A stretch of DNA of 64,000 bases from Pseudolysinimonas yzui (GTDB lineage Bacteria > Actinomycetota > Actinomycetes > Actinomycetales > Microbacteriaceae), in NCBI RefSeq assembly GCF_014653215.1, contig NZ_BNAI01000002.1, positions 62,001-126,000 of the forward strand, written 5' to 3'. Both the position numbers and the translations under genes were made by a program. The notes under the pieces were generated by a model. It did no database searches. It was given only the letters and a program-made list of their open reading frames with translations, and was not told the origin of the DNA. This document shows, piece after piece, positions 25,404-34,326 of this stretch (position 1 is its first letter; each line of letters starts with the position of its first letter).

Positions 25404-25607
25404 TCAGAAGAGGCGTGCGGTGTAGGCGGAGGTGCGGGCGCCGTCGAGGAGGCGCTCGGCCAGCAGGTGCTGTTCGCGCAGCTGTGCGAGTTCCTCGCGG
25501 CTGAGTTCCCGCCGAGGGGGGAAGACCCGGCGAGCGAGGGCGAGACGGATGCGGCGGGCGAGGCCGGACACCCGGATGGACGATTCGAGGGGGAGTGCGT
25601 TGTTCAT
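25404..25607 (-). CDS. Small basic hypothetical protein
   Basis: A 67-residue Arg- and Leu-rich protein (net positive), starting MNNALPLESSIRVSGLARRI and containing RRELSREELAQLREQHLLAE, which should form an amphipathic helix. I do not recognise a family. No strong ribosome binding site precedes the ATG at 25607. It is kept because codon use looks coding and no other frame explains the stretch. The function is unknown. Confidence 0.45.
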   Translation of the reverse strand: MNNALPLESSIRVSGLARRIRLALARRVFPPRRELSREELAQLREQHLLAERLLDGARTSAYTARLF

Positions 25608-25685
25608 GCAGGTAGTCCACCGCGCGAGGGGGTGCCGCCTCGTCGGTGACCACTACCGAGATCGGTGCGAGCGACTACCGAGATC

Positions 25686-28259
25686 TCAGATTCCGAGCTC
25701 CGCGGCGGCCCGCACGGCATCCTGCCGCGTTTGCACGCCGAGTTTCGCGAGCACCGCGGCCACGTGGGTGTCGACGGTGCGCACCGACACCACCAGCCGG
25801 TCCGCGATCGCCGCGTTGGTGAGGCCCTCGGCCATCAGCCGCAGGACGGTCACCTGACGTTCGGTCAGGCCCTCGGGGTTCCCGCGCGTCGTGGTCGACG
25901 GTCCGCGCGGGATGCTCCGCACCCCCCGCTCGCGCAGCTCCGCCCGGATCCGGCGCGCCAGCGGCACCGCGCCGATGCGATCGAGGATCGCCAGCGCCTC
26001 GAGCTGGTCGGCATCCTCGGGGCTCTCGGACAGGGCGACGGCCTCGTGGTACGGGGCTCCCGCCTCGCGCCACAGCTCGGCGGCGCGCCGCCAGTCCCCG
26101 CGGGCCTGCACGGCGGCCGGGAACGCGTCGCGCTCCGGGATGTGGATGTCGTCGTCGCCCGACCGCCTCAGAATGTCGCCGAGTTCGGCGCGCAACGACG
26201 CCGCCTCGCGGCGGACGGCATCCTCGTATTCGGGGCGTGCGATGGCCCTCGCCTCGGCGGGGTCGCCGCGCAGCAGGGCGGCCTCGGCCCGGGCGACGGC
26301 GACCGGGCCGCGGCGCTGGAGTTCGCCGAGGTGGTCGGCCAGGCGCTTCGCCTCGTCGAGCGCCTCGTCGACGCCCTCGTCGCCGCGGCGCAGGCGCACG
26401 GTTCCGGTCACCGTGAGCGCGACGCACCGGGCGTGCGGGGGATCCGGCAGCGGGTCGACCATCGCCAGGGCGTCATCCCAGCGTGCCCGCGCGAGGTCGA
26501 GCCGCGCCTGTTCCATCTGCTGGTAGGTGACGAAGCCGATGTACTCGGCGCGTTCCGTGACCTCGAGGGCGCGGTCGAGGTGGAGCTCGGCGAGGGGCAA
26601 CCGGTACTGATCGAGCAGGCCCCACACCAGGTTGACGGCCGCACGGGCCGCATCCTCGATGTCGTCGACCGCGAGCGCGACCTCGCCGGCCTCGACGAGT
26701 TGCTGCATTCCGTCGAGGTCGCCGCGGTACATGAGTGCCGTGCCGTAGTTGGTCAGAGCGTGCGACAGGGCCCCGGCATGGCCTGCCTCCCGGGCGATGG
26801 TGATCGCGCGGGAGGAGAGTTCCAGCGCTCGGGCGGTGTCGTGGGCGAGCAGGGCGAGCTGGGCCTCGTTGCTGATGGCCAGGGCGTAGAGGCTCCGGTC
26901 GGCGGCGTCGACCAGCACGGCGGATGTCTCACGCGCCGAGACCTCGGCGTCGGCCCGCCGGCCGTCGAACCACTGGAATCGGGAGAGCCAGCGCAGGCTC
27001 GCCCCGAGCCGCTCGGGGTCACCGAGCTCCCGGCGCAGCCCGACCGCGTCCAGCTGGGCGATCACGGCCTCGTGACCCAGGCCGACCGTGTACGCCTCGA
27101 TCGCGTACTCCTCGACGAGGTCGGCCCGCTCCCCGAGCGGATACCGGTCGGCGTAGTTGCGCGCCACGCGGTAGTGCTCTGCGGCCTGGCGGTGAGCACT
27201 CGAGGCCGCCGCGTCGCGGGCGGCCCGCGGAGCCCACTCCACGACGGCCTCGACGTCACCGGCGGCGAGCGCGTGGTGCACCAGCCGGGCCGGGTCGGCG
27301 AGGCCGGTGTCGAGGAGGGCCGCGAGCACGCGGCGCTCGAGCTCGATGCGGCGCGACGCGGGCAGCGCGTCGACCACGGCGCGGCGGGTCAGCTCGTGTC
27401 GGAAGCGCACCCCCTCGGGGCTCACGTCGAGGATGCCGCCCTCCTCCGCGGCTTGGAGCGCACCTGCGCCGTCGACCAGCCGTTCGAGCAGCTCGGCGTC
27501 GACGACGAAGGGCACGACCGCGAGCTGCTCGACGTGATCCTGGGTCGTCCGATCGAGACGCCGAAGGCGTCCCGTGACGGCGGCGACGACCGTCGGCGGC
27601 ACGCTCGCCTCATCGGCTGACGCGACCAGCTCGCTCACGAAGTACGGGTTGCCCGAGGTCTGGGCGAACACGCGATCGGCGTCGAGCCCGCTCCCCGCCG
27701 TGAGCGCCTCCACGGCCCCCGGTGAGAGACGCTGCAGGGCGATGCGGTCGACGCCGTCGCGGTGTCCGAGGTCACCGAGCAGCCGTGTGAGCGGATGGTC
27801 GCGGTCGAGCTCGTCGCGATAGGTCAGCACCACCACTCCGGGGAGGGTATCGATGCGCCGGGCGAGGAAGCGCACCACGTCGAGGGTGGCCTCATCCGCC
27901 CAGTGCGCGTCTTCGATGACGAGGATGGTGCCCGGCGCAGCCTTCAGCTCCTCCTGGATCGCGCTGAAGACCTCGTCCCGATCGCCGCCACGCAATGCCT
28001 CGGCGAGGCGGGCACCGACCGCGTCGGTCAGATCGCGCAGCGGACCGAGCGTCCGCGGCGTCGACATCGCGTCGCACGACCCGACGAGCACCCGCGCCTC
28101 GTCGGGCGGGTCGGCGCGCAGGGCACGGATCAGGCTGGACTTGCCGATGCCGGCCTCCCCGTGGAGCAGCACGACGCGACCGCGTCCCTCCGCGGCCGCT
28201 CGGGCAGCCGTGCGGAGCCCGGCCAGCTCGGGCCCACGCTCCAGGAGGTCCCTGGACAT
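25686..28259 (-). CDS. LuxR-type ATPase transcription regulator (LAL/MalT-like)
   Basis: An 857-residue regulator. The N-terminal AAA module has Walker A LLHGEAGIGKSSLIRAL at about residues 30-46 and Walker B ILVIEDAHWADEAT. A long middle part of helical TPR-like repeats covers about residues 350-770. The C-terminal LuxR helix-turn-helix is GLTERQVTVLRLMAEGLTNA plus VVSVRTVDTHVAAVLAKLGV. These large regulators use ATP to switch assembly and often control catabolic or antibiotic genes. The ATG at 28259 is chosen because the family's N-terminus begins here; the frame is open far upstream. No clear target operon is linked. Confidence 0.85.
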   Translation of the reverse strand: MSRDLLERGPELAGLRTAARAAAEGRGRVVLLHGEAGIGKSSLIRALRADPPDEARVLVGSCDAMSTPRTLGPLRDLTDAVGARLAEALRGGDRDEVFSAIQEELKAAPGTILVIEDAHWADEATLDVVRFLARRIDTLPGVVVLTYRDELDRDHPLTRLLGDLGHRDGVDRIALQRLSPGAVEALTAGSGLDADRVFAQTSGNPYFVSELVASADEASVPPTVVAAVTGRLRRLDRTTQDHVEQLAVVPFVVDAELLERLVDGAGALQAAEEGGILDVSPEGVRFRHELTRRAVVDALPASRRIELERRVLAALLDTGLADPARLVHHALAAGDVEAVVEWAPRAARDAAASSAHRQAAEHYRVARNYADRYPLGERADLVEEYAIEAYTVGLGHEAVIAQLDAVGLRRELGDPERLGASLRWLSRFQWFDGRRADAEVSARETSAVLVDAADRSLYALAISNEAQLALLAHDTARALELSSRAITIAREAGHAGALSHALTNYGTALMYRGDLDGMQQLVEAGEVALAVDDIEDAARAAVNLVWGLLDQYRLPLAELHLDRALEVTERAEYIGFVTYQQMEQARLDLARARWDDALAMVDPLPDPPHARCVALTVTGTVRLRRGDEGVDEALDEAKRLADHLGELQRRGPVAVARAEAALLRGDPAEARAIARPEYEDAVRREAASLRAELGDILRRSGDDDIHIPERDAFPAAVQARGDWRRAAELWREAGAPYHEAVALSESPEDADQLEALAILDRIGAVPLARRIRAELRERGVRSIPRGPSTTTRGNPEGLTERQVTVLRLMAEGLTNAAIADRLVVSVRTVDTHVAAVLAKLGVQTRQDAVRAAAELGI

Positions 28260-28364
28260 AGTGGGAGCATGCCCGCGACGGTCGGGATTCGCAACCGGGC
28301 GCAGGGCCGACCTGAGGACCTTCGGCCCTACTCGCGCTCCGCCCCGATGACGAGGATCGTGCGC

Positions 28365-28823
28365 ATGACCGACATCCAGATCACCGAGCATCACGAGCAG
28401 CCGACCGCGGGCGTGCGGGAGACGGTGCCGATGGCCGAGCTCACCGACTTCTTCTCCCGGGCCTTCTCGGCGACCATGGAGGCGCTGGGCGCACAGGGGC
28501 TCCATCCGGTTGGCCCGCCGTACGGCAAGTACTACGGCATGCCGGGGGAGGTCGTCGACGTCGAGGCCGGGTTCCCCGTCGCGACCCCGATCACCCCCGC
28601 AGGAAAGGTCGTGCCGGGAACCCTTCCCGGTGGTCGCACCGTCGAGGCGACCCACATCGGGCCGTACGACACGATGGAGAACACCTACGCCGACGTGCAG
28701 CGCTACTTCGCCGAGCAGAAGCTGACGCCGTCGGAGATCATGTGGGAGTGCTACCTCAGCGACCCTGACACGGAACCCGATCCGGCGAACTGGCGCACCC
28801 AGATCTGCTGGCCCCTCGCATGA
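28365..28823 (+). CDS. GyrI-like small-molecule-binding protein
   Basis: A 152-residue single-domain protein of the GyrI/SOUL-like fold, the effector domain also found at the end of AraC and MerR regulators such as Rob and BmrR. Visible features are ETVPMAELTDFFSRAFSATM and the binding-site segment GRTVEATHIGPYDTMENTY. Stand-alone members bind or hydrolyse hydrophobic molecules. The ATG at 28365 follows GAGG; an ATG six codons upstream is the alternative. The next membrane protein gene overlaps it by four bases, so the two form an operon. Confidence 0.78.
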   Translation: MTDIQITEHHEQPTAGVRETVPMAELTDFFSRAFSATMEALGAQGLHPVGPPYGKYYGMPGEVVDVEAGFPVATPITPAGKVVPGTLPGGRTVEATHIGPYDTMENTYADVQRYFAEQKLTPSEIMWECYLSDPDTEPDPANWRTQICWPLA

Positions 28824-29236
28824 GCCCCGTGGTCGCGCGGCTGCTCGCCGTCGTCGGCACGGTACTCGTCGGCCTTCCTCTGGTCGCGCCGGTCGGCCTG
28901 GCGATCGCCTCGCTGTTCGTCGGGGGCTTCCACCTCGACTTCCTGCTGCCCGGTGAGCTGTTCCTCGTCGTGCTGGCGGGCGGTGCCGCGCTGCTGGGGG
29001 CCGCCCTGGTGTCGCGGCGACGCCGCTGGCCGATCGGCGCACTCCTCGCAGCGGTCGTGGTGCTGCTCGCCGCCACCGCTCTGTTCGCGAACGCGACCGG
29101 CCTCGCCTCGGGAAGCACCGAGGCCGAAGGCTGGCCGCTCGCGATCGTCGCGGGAACCTACGCCCTCTACGTCGCGGCCGTCGTCACCCTCTTCGTTACC
29201 GGCATCGTGCTGTGCCGCGACCTCTTCCGCCGCTGA
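28820..29236 (+). CDS. Small four-helix membrane protein
   Basis: A 138-residue protein with four hydrophobic segments (about residues 7-34, 43-64, 71-92 and 106-132) and short charged loops such as SRRRRW. No known domain is recognised. It overlaps the GyrI-like gene by ATGA and ends about 50 bases before tRNA-Arg. A role linked to the GyrI-like protein is possible because of coupling, but nothing further can be said. Confidence 0.65.
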   Translation: MSPVVARLLAVVGTVLVGLPLVAPVGLAIASLFVGGFHLDFLLPGELFLVVLAGGAALLGAALVSRRRRWPIGALLAAVVVLLAATALFANATGLASGSTEAEGWPLAIVAGTYALYVAAVVTLFVTGIVLCRDLFRR

Positions 29237-29286
29237 TATAGTCGTCAGGTTGACCACCGTTCCATCGGTCTCGGTCAGCCAGCCAC

Positions 29287-29362
29287 GCGCCCGTAGCTCA
29301 ACGGATAGAGCATCTGACTACGGATCAGAAGGTTGGGGGTTCGAATCCCTCCGGGCGCACCA
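29287..29362 (+). tRNA. tRNA-Arg (anticodon ACG)
   Basis: A complete cloverleaf. The acceptor strands GCGCCCG (29287-29293) and CGGGCGC (29352-29358) pair fully. The D-arm begins GCTCAACGGATAGAGC, the anticodon stem TCTGA/TCAGA encloses CTACGGA, and the T-arm GGGGG-TTCGAAT-CCCTC is regular. CCA is encoded at 29360-29362. The anticodon ACG, read as ICG, serves CGN arginine codons. No integrated element is attached to its 3' end. Confidence 0.97.
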
Positions 29363-29384
29363 TGAGAAGTGCTGGTCACGCCGA

Positions 29385-30059
29385 TCAGCGGTCGACCCGA
29401 GATGCGACGTGGTCCTCGACGGGGAGGAGCGCGAGCACGGTGGAGGTCAGTTCCTCGACGAGCTGGGATGCCGAGAACGTCCGATCGGGTCTGAAGTCGG
29501 CACCGATTCCGAGCCCCAGGTGCCGGGAGGCGAGACTGTAGACGATCTCGTCGCACCACTCCACCCGCGCGGCGGTCACCGGTGAACCGTTCTCTGTGCA
29601 TGCTCGGGCGAGCGCTGCCACAAACCACCCTTGAGCCAGCAGCGCCGACTCGCGGCCCCGTGCGACGAGTGTCGAATCACGATATGCGCTGAGCATCAGC
29701 GCGCTGATGATCGGGGCTTCGCTGGCAAGAATCGTCACCCGGGCCGATACCAGCGCGCGGACGTTCTCCTCGAATGCGCGCTCAGCATGCACGGCGGTCT
29801 CGAACGCAGTCTTGGTGCGCGCGTCGATCCGGTCCAGCTCGCGCTCCTGCACGGCCCGCACGATCGCACTCTTGCCATCGAATCGCGCGTAGATCGACCC
29901 GACCGAGACGCGGGACCGATCACTCACCTCGGCGATGGTGAGGCTGCTGTCTCGTCGTTCGACCAGCAGGTCGAGCGTGGCATCGAGCACGCGCGCGAGC
30001 GACTCCCTGCTGCGGGCCTGCTGGGGCTCGAGCATTCCGGATCCAGCCGGCATCGGCAT
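29385..30059 (-). CDS. TetR-family regulator, probably of the rhamnosidase operon
   Basis: A 224-residue TetR-type regulator. The helix-turn-helix is SLTIAEVSDRSRVSVGSIYA with RFDGKSAIVRAV; the remainder is a helical ligand domain without close recognisable relatives. The ATG at 30059 follows GGAAGGTGG; later ATGs at 30053 and 30038 are possible. It is divergent from the GH78 gene with a perfect TAGAAT/ATTCTA palindrome between them, so the two are likely regulator and target. Confidence 0.78.
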   Translation of the reverse strand: MPMPAGSGMLEPQQARSRESLARVLDATLDLLVERRDSSLTIAEVSDRSRVSVGSIYARFDGKSAIVRAVQERELDRIDARTKTAFETAVHAERAFEENVRALVSARVTILASEAPIISALMLSAYRDSTLVARGRESALLAQGWFVAALARACTENGSPVTAARVEWCDEIVYSLASRHLGLGIGADFRPDRTFSASQLVEELTSTVLALLPVEDHVASRVDR

Positions 30060-30105
30060 TCCACCTTCCACGGACAATTCCCTCGAACAACACCCGGGGA
30101 TGAAA

Positions 30106-30121
30106 TAGAATCCTAATTCTA
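30106..30121. promoter_or_regulatory. Palindromic operator between TetR and GH78 genes
   Basis: TAGAAT-CCTA-ATTCTA is a perfect inverted repeat in the 106-base gap between the divergent TetR and rhamnosidase genes. TAGAAT itself could serve as a -10 box for the GH78 gene, which would place the operator on the promoter. The sequence is much richer in A+T than its surroundings. Confidence 0.6.
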
Positions 30122-30165
30122 GTATGGTCGAAGACGTCGCCGCATCGTCGCTGGGAGGAAGGGCA

Positions 30166-32994
30166 GTGCACCTCGAGTACCTCCGCGTCGAGCAGCTGGC
30201 CGCGCCGATCGGACTGTGGACTTCACGCCCGCGCTTTTCATGGCAGCTCCCAGCCGGGTCCACCGGTCACGTTCAGAGTGCGTATGAGCTGGTGATCCAT
30301 GATCGCGAGGGGGCGGTCTGGACGACGGGTCGCGTCGAGTCCGCCGATTCCGTTCTCGTGGAAGTGCCGGGATTCGAGGCGCGATCGCGCACCGCCTACT
30401 CCTGGCGTGTGCGGGTCTGGGCCGAGGGATCGCCCGACCCGACGGGGTGGGCCGAGTCGACGTTCGAGACGAGCATCCTCGACCCCGCCGAGTGGGAAGC
30501 TCACTGGGTCGAACCGGAGCAAGAGTCGGTGCGCCCGGACGGTGCGCAGAACTTCGCGGAGCTGTTCTCGCTCCGCATCGACACGCCTCCCGGGGAACGG
30601 CTGCTGCCGACCCCCTACGTGCGACAGCGCTTCGAACTCGACGGAGTGCCGGTGCGCGCACGGGTGTACGCGACGGCGCACGGCATCTATCAGGCGGAGC
30701 TCAACGGGCATCCCCTCGGCGACGAGGTGTTCGCCCCCGGGGTCGAGACCTACGGCGCCTCGCTGTCGTTCCAGACCTACGACGCGACGTCGGCGGTGCG
30801 GGTCGGACCGAACGTCTTCGGCATCGTGCTCTCGGACGGATGGTATGCGGGTCGGGTCGGGATCCTCGGGTCGAGCCGAGGCTACGGCGATCGGTTGCGG
30901 GCGTACTGGCAACTGCACGTGGAGACCGAGGACGGTCGCACCCACGTGTTCTCGTCGGACGGGTCGGCGCGCAGCTCCACGCGGGGTCCGATCCGATACG
31001 CCGACCTCGCGGTGGGCGAGGGGTACGACGCTCGAATCGCCTGGACCGGCTGGAGCACGGCCGGCTTCGACGACGGCGACTGGTCCCCGGTGACCGTCGC
31101 GCACCCCGAGCAGAGGCTCGTCCCGTTCGAAGGCGAACCGGTGCGTCGAGTGCTCGAACTGCCCGCCGTCGAGATCCTCCGGACGCCGGCCCACGAGATC
31201 GTGGTGGATTTCGGGCAGGTCATCGCGGGGCGCGTGCGGTTCCGGGTCGAAGGGGAACGTGGTCAGGAGGTCAGCCTTCAGCACTCCGAGGTGCTCGACC
31301 ACGACGGCAACTTCTTCATGAACATCCTCGGCCCCAACAAGGACCAGACCGACGTGTACACCCTTGCCGGGACTCCCGGCGGCGAGGTGTGGGAGCCGAC
31401 CTTCACGTTCCACGGTTTCCGCTACGTGCGCCTCACCGGGTTCCCCGACGACCTCGACGAGTCCGACTTCACCGCGATCGTCACCGGGAGCGACCTGCGG
31501 GTCACCGGGAGCTTCCGGTGCTCCGACGACCGTCTCAATCGGCTGCACGAGAACGCGGTGTGGAGCCAGCGCGGCAACTTCCTCTCCATCCCCACCGACT
31601 GCCCGCAGCGCGAGCGGTACGGGTGGACGGGCGACCTGCAGATCTTCGCCCCCACCGCCGCCACGAACATGGCGGTCGGGCCATTCCTGTCGCGTTGGTT
31701 GCGCATCGTGCGTGACGACCAGTTGCCCGACGGACGCATCGTCAACATCTCGCCCATCCCGCCCCAGCTCGACTTCCTGATGCACGCACCCCCGCCGAGC
31801 TACGACGACCCGATCCTGCTCCTGGCCTCGTCGGCGGGGTGGGGCGACGCGATCGCGATCGTCCCGCAGGTGCTGTACGAGCGGTACGGCGATCGTCGGG
31901 TCTTGGCCGACAACTACCCGGCCATGGTGGCCTGGGTCGAGTACCAGATCCGGTCCGCAACGGAGGGGGTGGCGCCCAGGCTGGCCGGCGTCGAGCTCTC
32001 GGCTGTCCAGCGTGACCGCCAGCAGTACCTCTGGAACACCGTGCCGCACTTCGGCGACTGGCTCGCTCCGAGCACGCTTCGCGGCCCTGATGGCAGTCAG
32101 ATGAACGCCCCGCGCCGCACCGGCGAGGTCGTGGGCTGCCTGTTCCACGGGCGCACTCTGGAGATCGTGGCGCAGGTCGCCGAGATTCTCGGCCACGACG
32201 CCGACGCGGAACGCTACCGTCGCCGCGCCCACCGGGTGTGGGCGGCGTTCGCGGACGAGTACATCGGCGACGATGGCCGCATCCTGGGCGATCTGCAAGG
32301 GCCGTCGGTGCTCGCCCTCGCCTTCGGGGCCGTCCCCGAGAGGCTGCGGGGCGCGGTGGTGGATCGGCTGGTCGAGCTCATCCACGAGGCCGGGGATCAC
32401 CTGGACACGGGGTTCGTCTCCGTGCCGTTCCTGCTCGACGTGCTGTGGACGCACGGTCACCGGGATCTAGCGCTCACGCTGCTCTGGCAGGACACGGCGC
32501 CGTCGTGGCTGTACGAGGTCGATCGCGGCGCGACGACCATCTGGGAGGGCTGGGAGGCGATCCAGCCCGACGGTGTCGTCACCGACCTGTCGTTCAACCA
32601 CTATGCCTTCGGCTGCGTCGACGACTGGATGTACCGGCGTCTGGGAGGACTTCAGGCGACGGCTCCGGGATTCCGCCGTTCGCGCATCGAGCCCGCCTTC
32701 ACGAGCGGGCTCGACGACGTGAGCGCCACCATCGAGACGCCGTACGGCGCGCTCCAGTGCGAGTGGCATCGCCGCGGCGATCACGTCGAGGTCGAGGTCC
32801 ACGTGCCGTCGAACACCACCTCGACGATCGTCCTCCCCGCCGTCACGGGATCGGTCGTGGATGCGAACGGTCATCCCGTCGACCCCGACAAGGACGGCGA
32901 GGTGCCCCTCGGGCCCGGCAGCGGCCGCTTCACGTTCACCCTCGAGACCCACGAGCGAAGGAACCCTGAATGGCACGACCACGGAAAGCACTGA
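30166..32994 (+). CDS. Alpha-L-rhamnosidase (GH78)
   Basis: A 942-residue glycoside hydrolase of family 78, built from N-terminal fibronectin-like and beta-jelly-roll modules, an (alpha/alpha)6 catalytic barrel and a C-terminal beta domain. The catalytic region TDCPQRERYGWTGDLQ has Asp478 and Glu483 of the acid motif DxxxRxExxGW. SFNHYAFGCVDDWMYR near the end of the barrel is also typical. It releases terminal alpha-L-rhamnose from plant glycosides or polysaccharides. The GTG at 30166 follows GGGAGGAAG and matches the family N-terminus; an ATG 14 codons upstream lacks a ribosome site. No signal peptide is seen, so it acts inside the cell on imported glycosides. Confidence 0.9.
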   Translation: MHLEYLRVEQLAAPIGLWTSRPRFSWQLPAGSTGHVQSAYELVIHDREGAVWTTGRVESADSVLVEVPGFEARSRTAYSWRVRVWAEGSPDPTGWAESTFETSILDPAEWEAHWVEPEQESVRPDGAQNFAELFSLRIDTPPGERLLPTPYVRQRFELDGVPVRARVYATAHGIYQAELNGHPLGDEVFAPGVETYGASLSFQTYDATSAVRVGPNVFGIVLSDGWYAGRVGILGSSRGYGDRLRAYWQLHVETEDGRTHVFSSDGSARSSTRGPIRYADLAVGEGYDARIAWTGWSTAGFDDGDWSPVTVAHPEQRLVPFEGEPVRRVLELPAVEILRTPAHEIVVDFGQVIAGRVRFRVEGERGQEVSLQHSEVLDHDGNFFMNILGPNKDQTDVYTLAGTPGGEVWEPTFTFHGFRYVRLTGFPDDLDESDFTAIVTGSDLRVTGSFRCSDDRLNRLHENAVWSQRGNFLSIPTDCPQRERYGWTGDLQIFAPTAATNMAVGPFLSRWLRIVRDDQLPDGRIVNISPIPPQLDFLMHAPPPSYDDPILLLASSAGWGDAIAIVPQVLYERYGDRRVLADNYPAMVAWVEYQIRSATEGVAPRLAGVELSAVQRDRQQYLWNTVPHFGDWLAPSTLRGPDGSQMNAPRRTGEVVGCLFHGRTLEIVAQVAEILGHDADAERYRRRAHRVWAAFADEYIGDDGRILGDLQGPSVLALAFGAVPERLRGAVVDRLVELIHEAGDHLDTGFVSVPFLLDVLWTHGHRDLALTLLWQDTAPSWLYEVDRGATTIWEGWEAIQPDGVVTDLSFNHYAFGCVDDWMYRRLGGLQATAPGFRRSRIEPAFTSGLDDVSATIETPYGALQCEWHRRGDHVEVEVHVPSNTTSTIVLPAVTGSVVDANGHPVDPDKDGEVPLGPGSGRFTFTLETHERRNPEWHDHGKH

Positions 32995-33122
32995 TCGTCG
33001 GCGCGGGGACGCGCTCCCGGGGTATCGACGGCGTCGATGTCCTGATCGGCGATTTCAGGTTCCCTGATGAGCGCTTCTCTCGCGATGATCGGAATCGGAT
33101 GTGCGAAGGAGCCTCTCGATGA
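32970..33122 (+). CDS. Short coupled ORF, relic of a larger gene
   Basis: A 50-codon frame starting ATG inside the end of the GH78 gene and ending in an ATGA overlap with the monooxygenase. Its first residues, MARPRKALIVGAG, look like the start of a protein with a KALIV-type first strand, either a dinucleotide-binding enzyme (like the next gene, RKILIVGAGIGG) or a ThuA-type protein. The rest (DGVDVLIGDFRFPDERF) fits neither. It is probably the remnant of a deleted gene. Whether it is translated, and whether it matters for coupling, is open. Confidence 0.35.
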   Translation: MARPRKALIVGAGTRSRGIDGVDVLIGDFRFPDERFSRDDRNRMCEGASR

Positions 33123-34282
33123 CACCCACCCGGAAGATCCTGATCGTCGGCGCCGGAATCGGGGGGCTGTCCGCGGCCATCGCGCTCGCCCAGGCCGGCC
33201 TCGAAGTCGACGTCGTCGAGATCGAGGCGGCGAGCCGCGCCCCGGGCGTCGGCTTCGGGCTGCGCACCAACGGGATGCGCGCGATCCGGGAGCTCGGTCT
33301 GCTCGACGCGTGCGTCGCGATCGGCACGGTCGGTGCCGGACTCACGTACTACGACAACGAAGGCAACCACCTCTGCGACCTCTACTACGAGGAGGGCGAG
33401 GAGGGGATGCCGAGCAACCTCAACCTGTCGCGGCTCGGCTTCGTCGAGGCGGCGACGGCTCGCGCGACCGAGCTCGGCTGCCGTTTCCGCATGTCGGCGA
33501 CCGTATCGAGCCTCGAGCAGGACCCCGACGGTGTCGACGTCGTCTTCAGCGACGGCGGCTCCGGCCGGTACGACCTGGTGATCGGCTACGACGGCGTCAA
33601 TTCCCAGATCCGCGACGAGTACTTCGGAACGCAGTACGGACCCACCCCGGCCGGAGGGGTCGCGTGGCGGATCCCGCTGCCGCGGCCGGAGGGACTGGAG
33701 AGCACCATGTTCTGTCAGGGCTATGGAGGCAAGTTCGTCTTCGCCCCCCTGCCCGACGACCTCATGTACATCGTGCTCACCGTCGCCGAGCAGGACCGGC
33801 CGCGCTACGACCCGGCAGAGATGCCGCAGATCATGTACGAGCGGGCGCGCGCGCTGATGGGCGACTCGACCTTCATGGCCGAGTCGATCGAGCTCATCCG
33901 CTCGGCGCCGAGCGTGACCTACTCGCCGTACTCGACGGTGTGGGTGCCCTACCCGTGGTTCCGGGGTCGCGTGATGATCATGGGCGACGCGGCGCACGCG
34001 ATGGTGCCGTATCTGGGGTCGGGGGCCGCCATGGGGATCGAGGACGGCGTGGTGATCGCCCAGGAGCTCGGCCGCGACCAGTCGCTCGTCGAAACCCAGA
34101 TCCGCTTCATGGCGCGCCGCCTCCCGAGGGTGCGGGCCGTGCGCGACCGGTCGATGGAGTCGATGTACCAGGAGTTCGACACGCTCACCGATGAGGCTCT
34201 GCAACGCCGCTACGCGTGGCTGCGCCACGACGAGCCGATCGCCAACGAGTACTCCAACCGGCTGCTCGCCCAGCCGTACTGA
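33119..34282 (+). CDS. FAD-dependent aromatic hydroxylase (class A monooxygenase)
   Basis: A 387-residue flavoprotein monooxygenase. The GxGxxG FAD-binding motif is LIVGAGIGGLSAAIALAQAG near the N-terminus. A DG-type motif occurs in VIGYDGVNSQIRDEYFG, and the second FAD motif is IMGDAAHAMVPYLGSGAAMG near residue 290. Class A enzymes hydroxylate phenolic rings using NAD(P)H. The ATG at 33119 follows GAAGGAG. The gene sits between a rhamnosidase and a GH39-like gene, so the substrate may be the phenolic aglycone freed from a rhamnoside; that is inference from context. Confidence 0.85.
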   Translation: MTPTRKILIVGAGIGGLSAAIALAQAGLEVDVVEIEAASRAPGVGFGLRTNGMRAIRELGLLDACVAIGTVGAGLTYYDNEGNHLCDLYYEEGEEGMPSNLNLSRLGFVEAATARATELGCRFRMSATVSSLEQDPDGVDVVFSDGGSGRYDLVIGYDGVNSQIRDEYFGTQYGPTPAGGVAWRIPLPRPEGLESTMFCQGYGGKFVFAPLPDDLMYIVLTVAEQDRPRYDPAEMPQIMYERARALMGDSTFMAESIELIRSAPSVTYSPYSTVWVPYPWFRGRVMIMGDAAHAMVPYLGSGAAMGIEDGVVIAQELGRDQSLVETQIRFMARRLPRVRAVRDRSMESMYQEFDTLTDEALQRRYAWLRHDEPIANEYSNRLLAQPY

Positions 34283-34326
34283 CCGACGACACGTCCCCGA
34301 ACTCCCCCGACCCCAGGAATGGATCG

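Noticed and set aside
25665-27620. Long open frame antisense to the LuxR-type ATPase
   Set aside because: High GC content produces long stop-free antisense frames; the minus-strand protein has clear Walker and helix-turn-helix motifs, while the plus frame has no motif and skewed composition.
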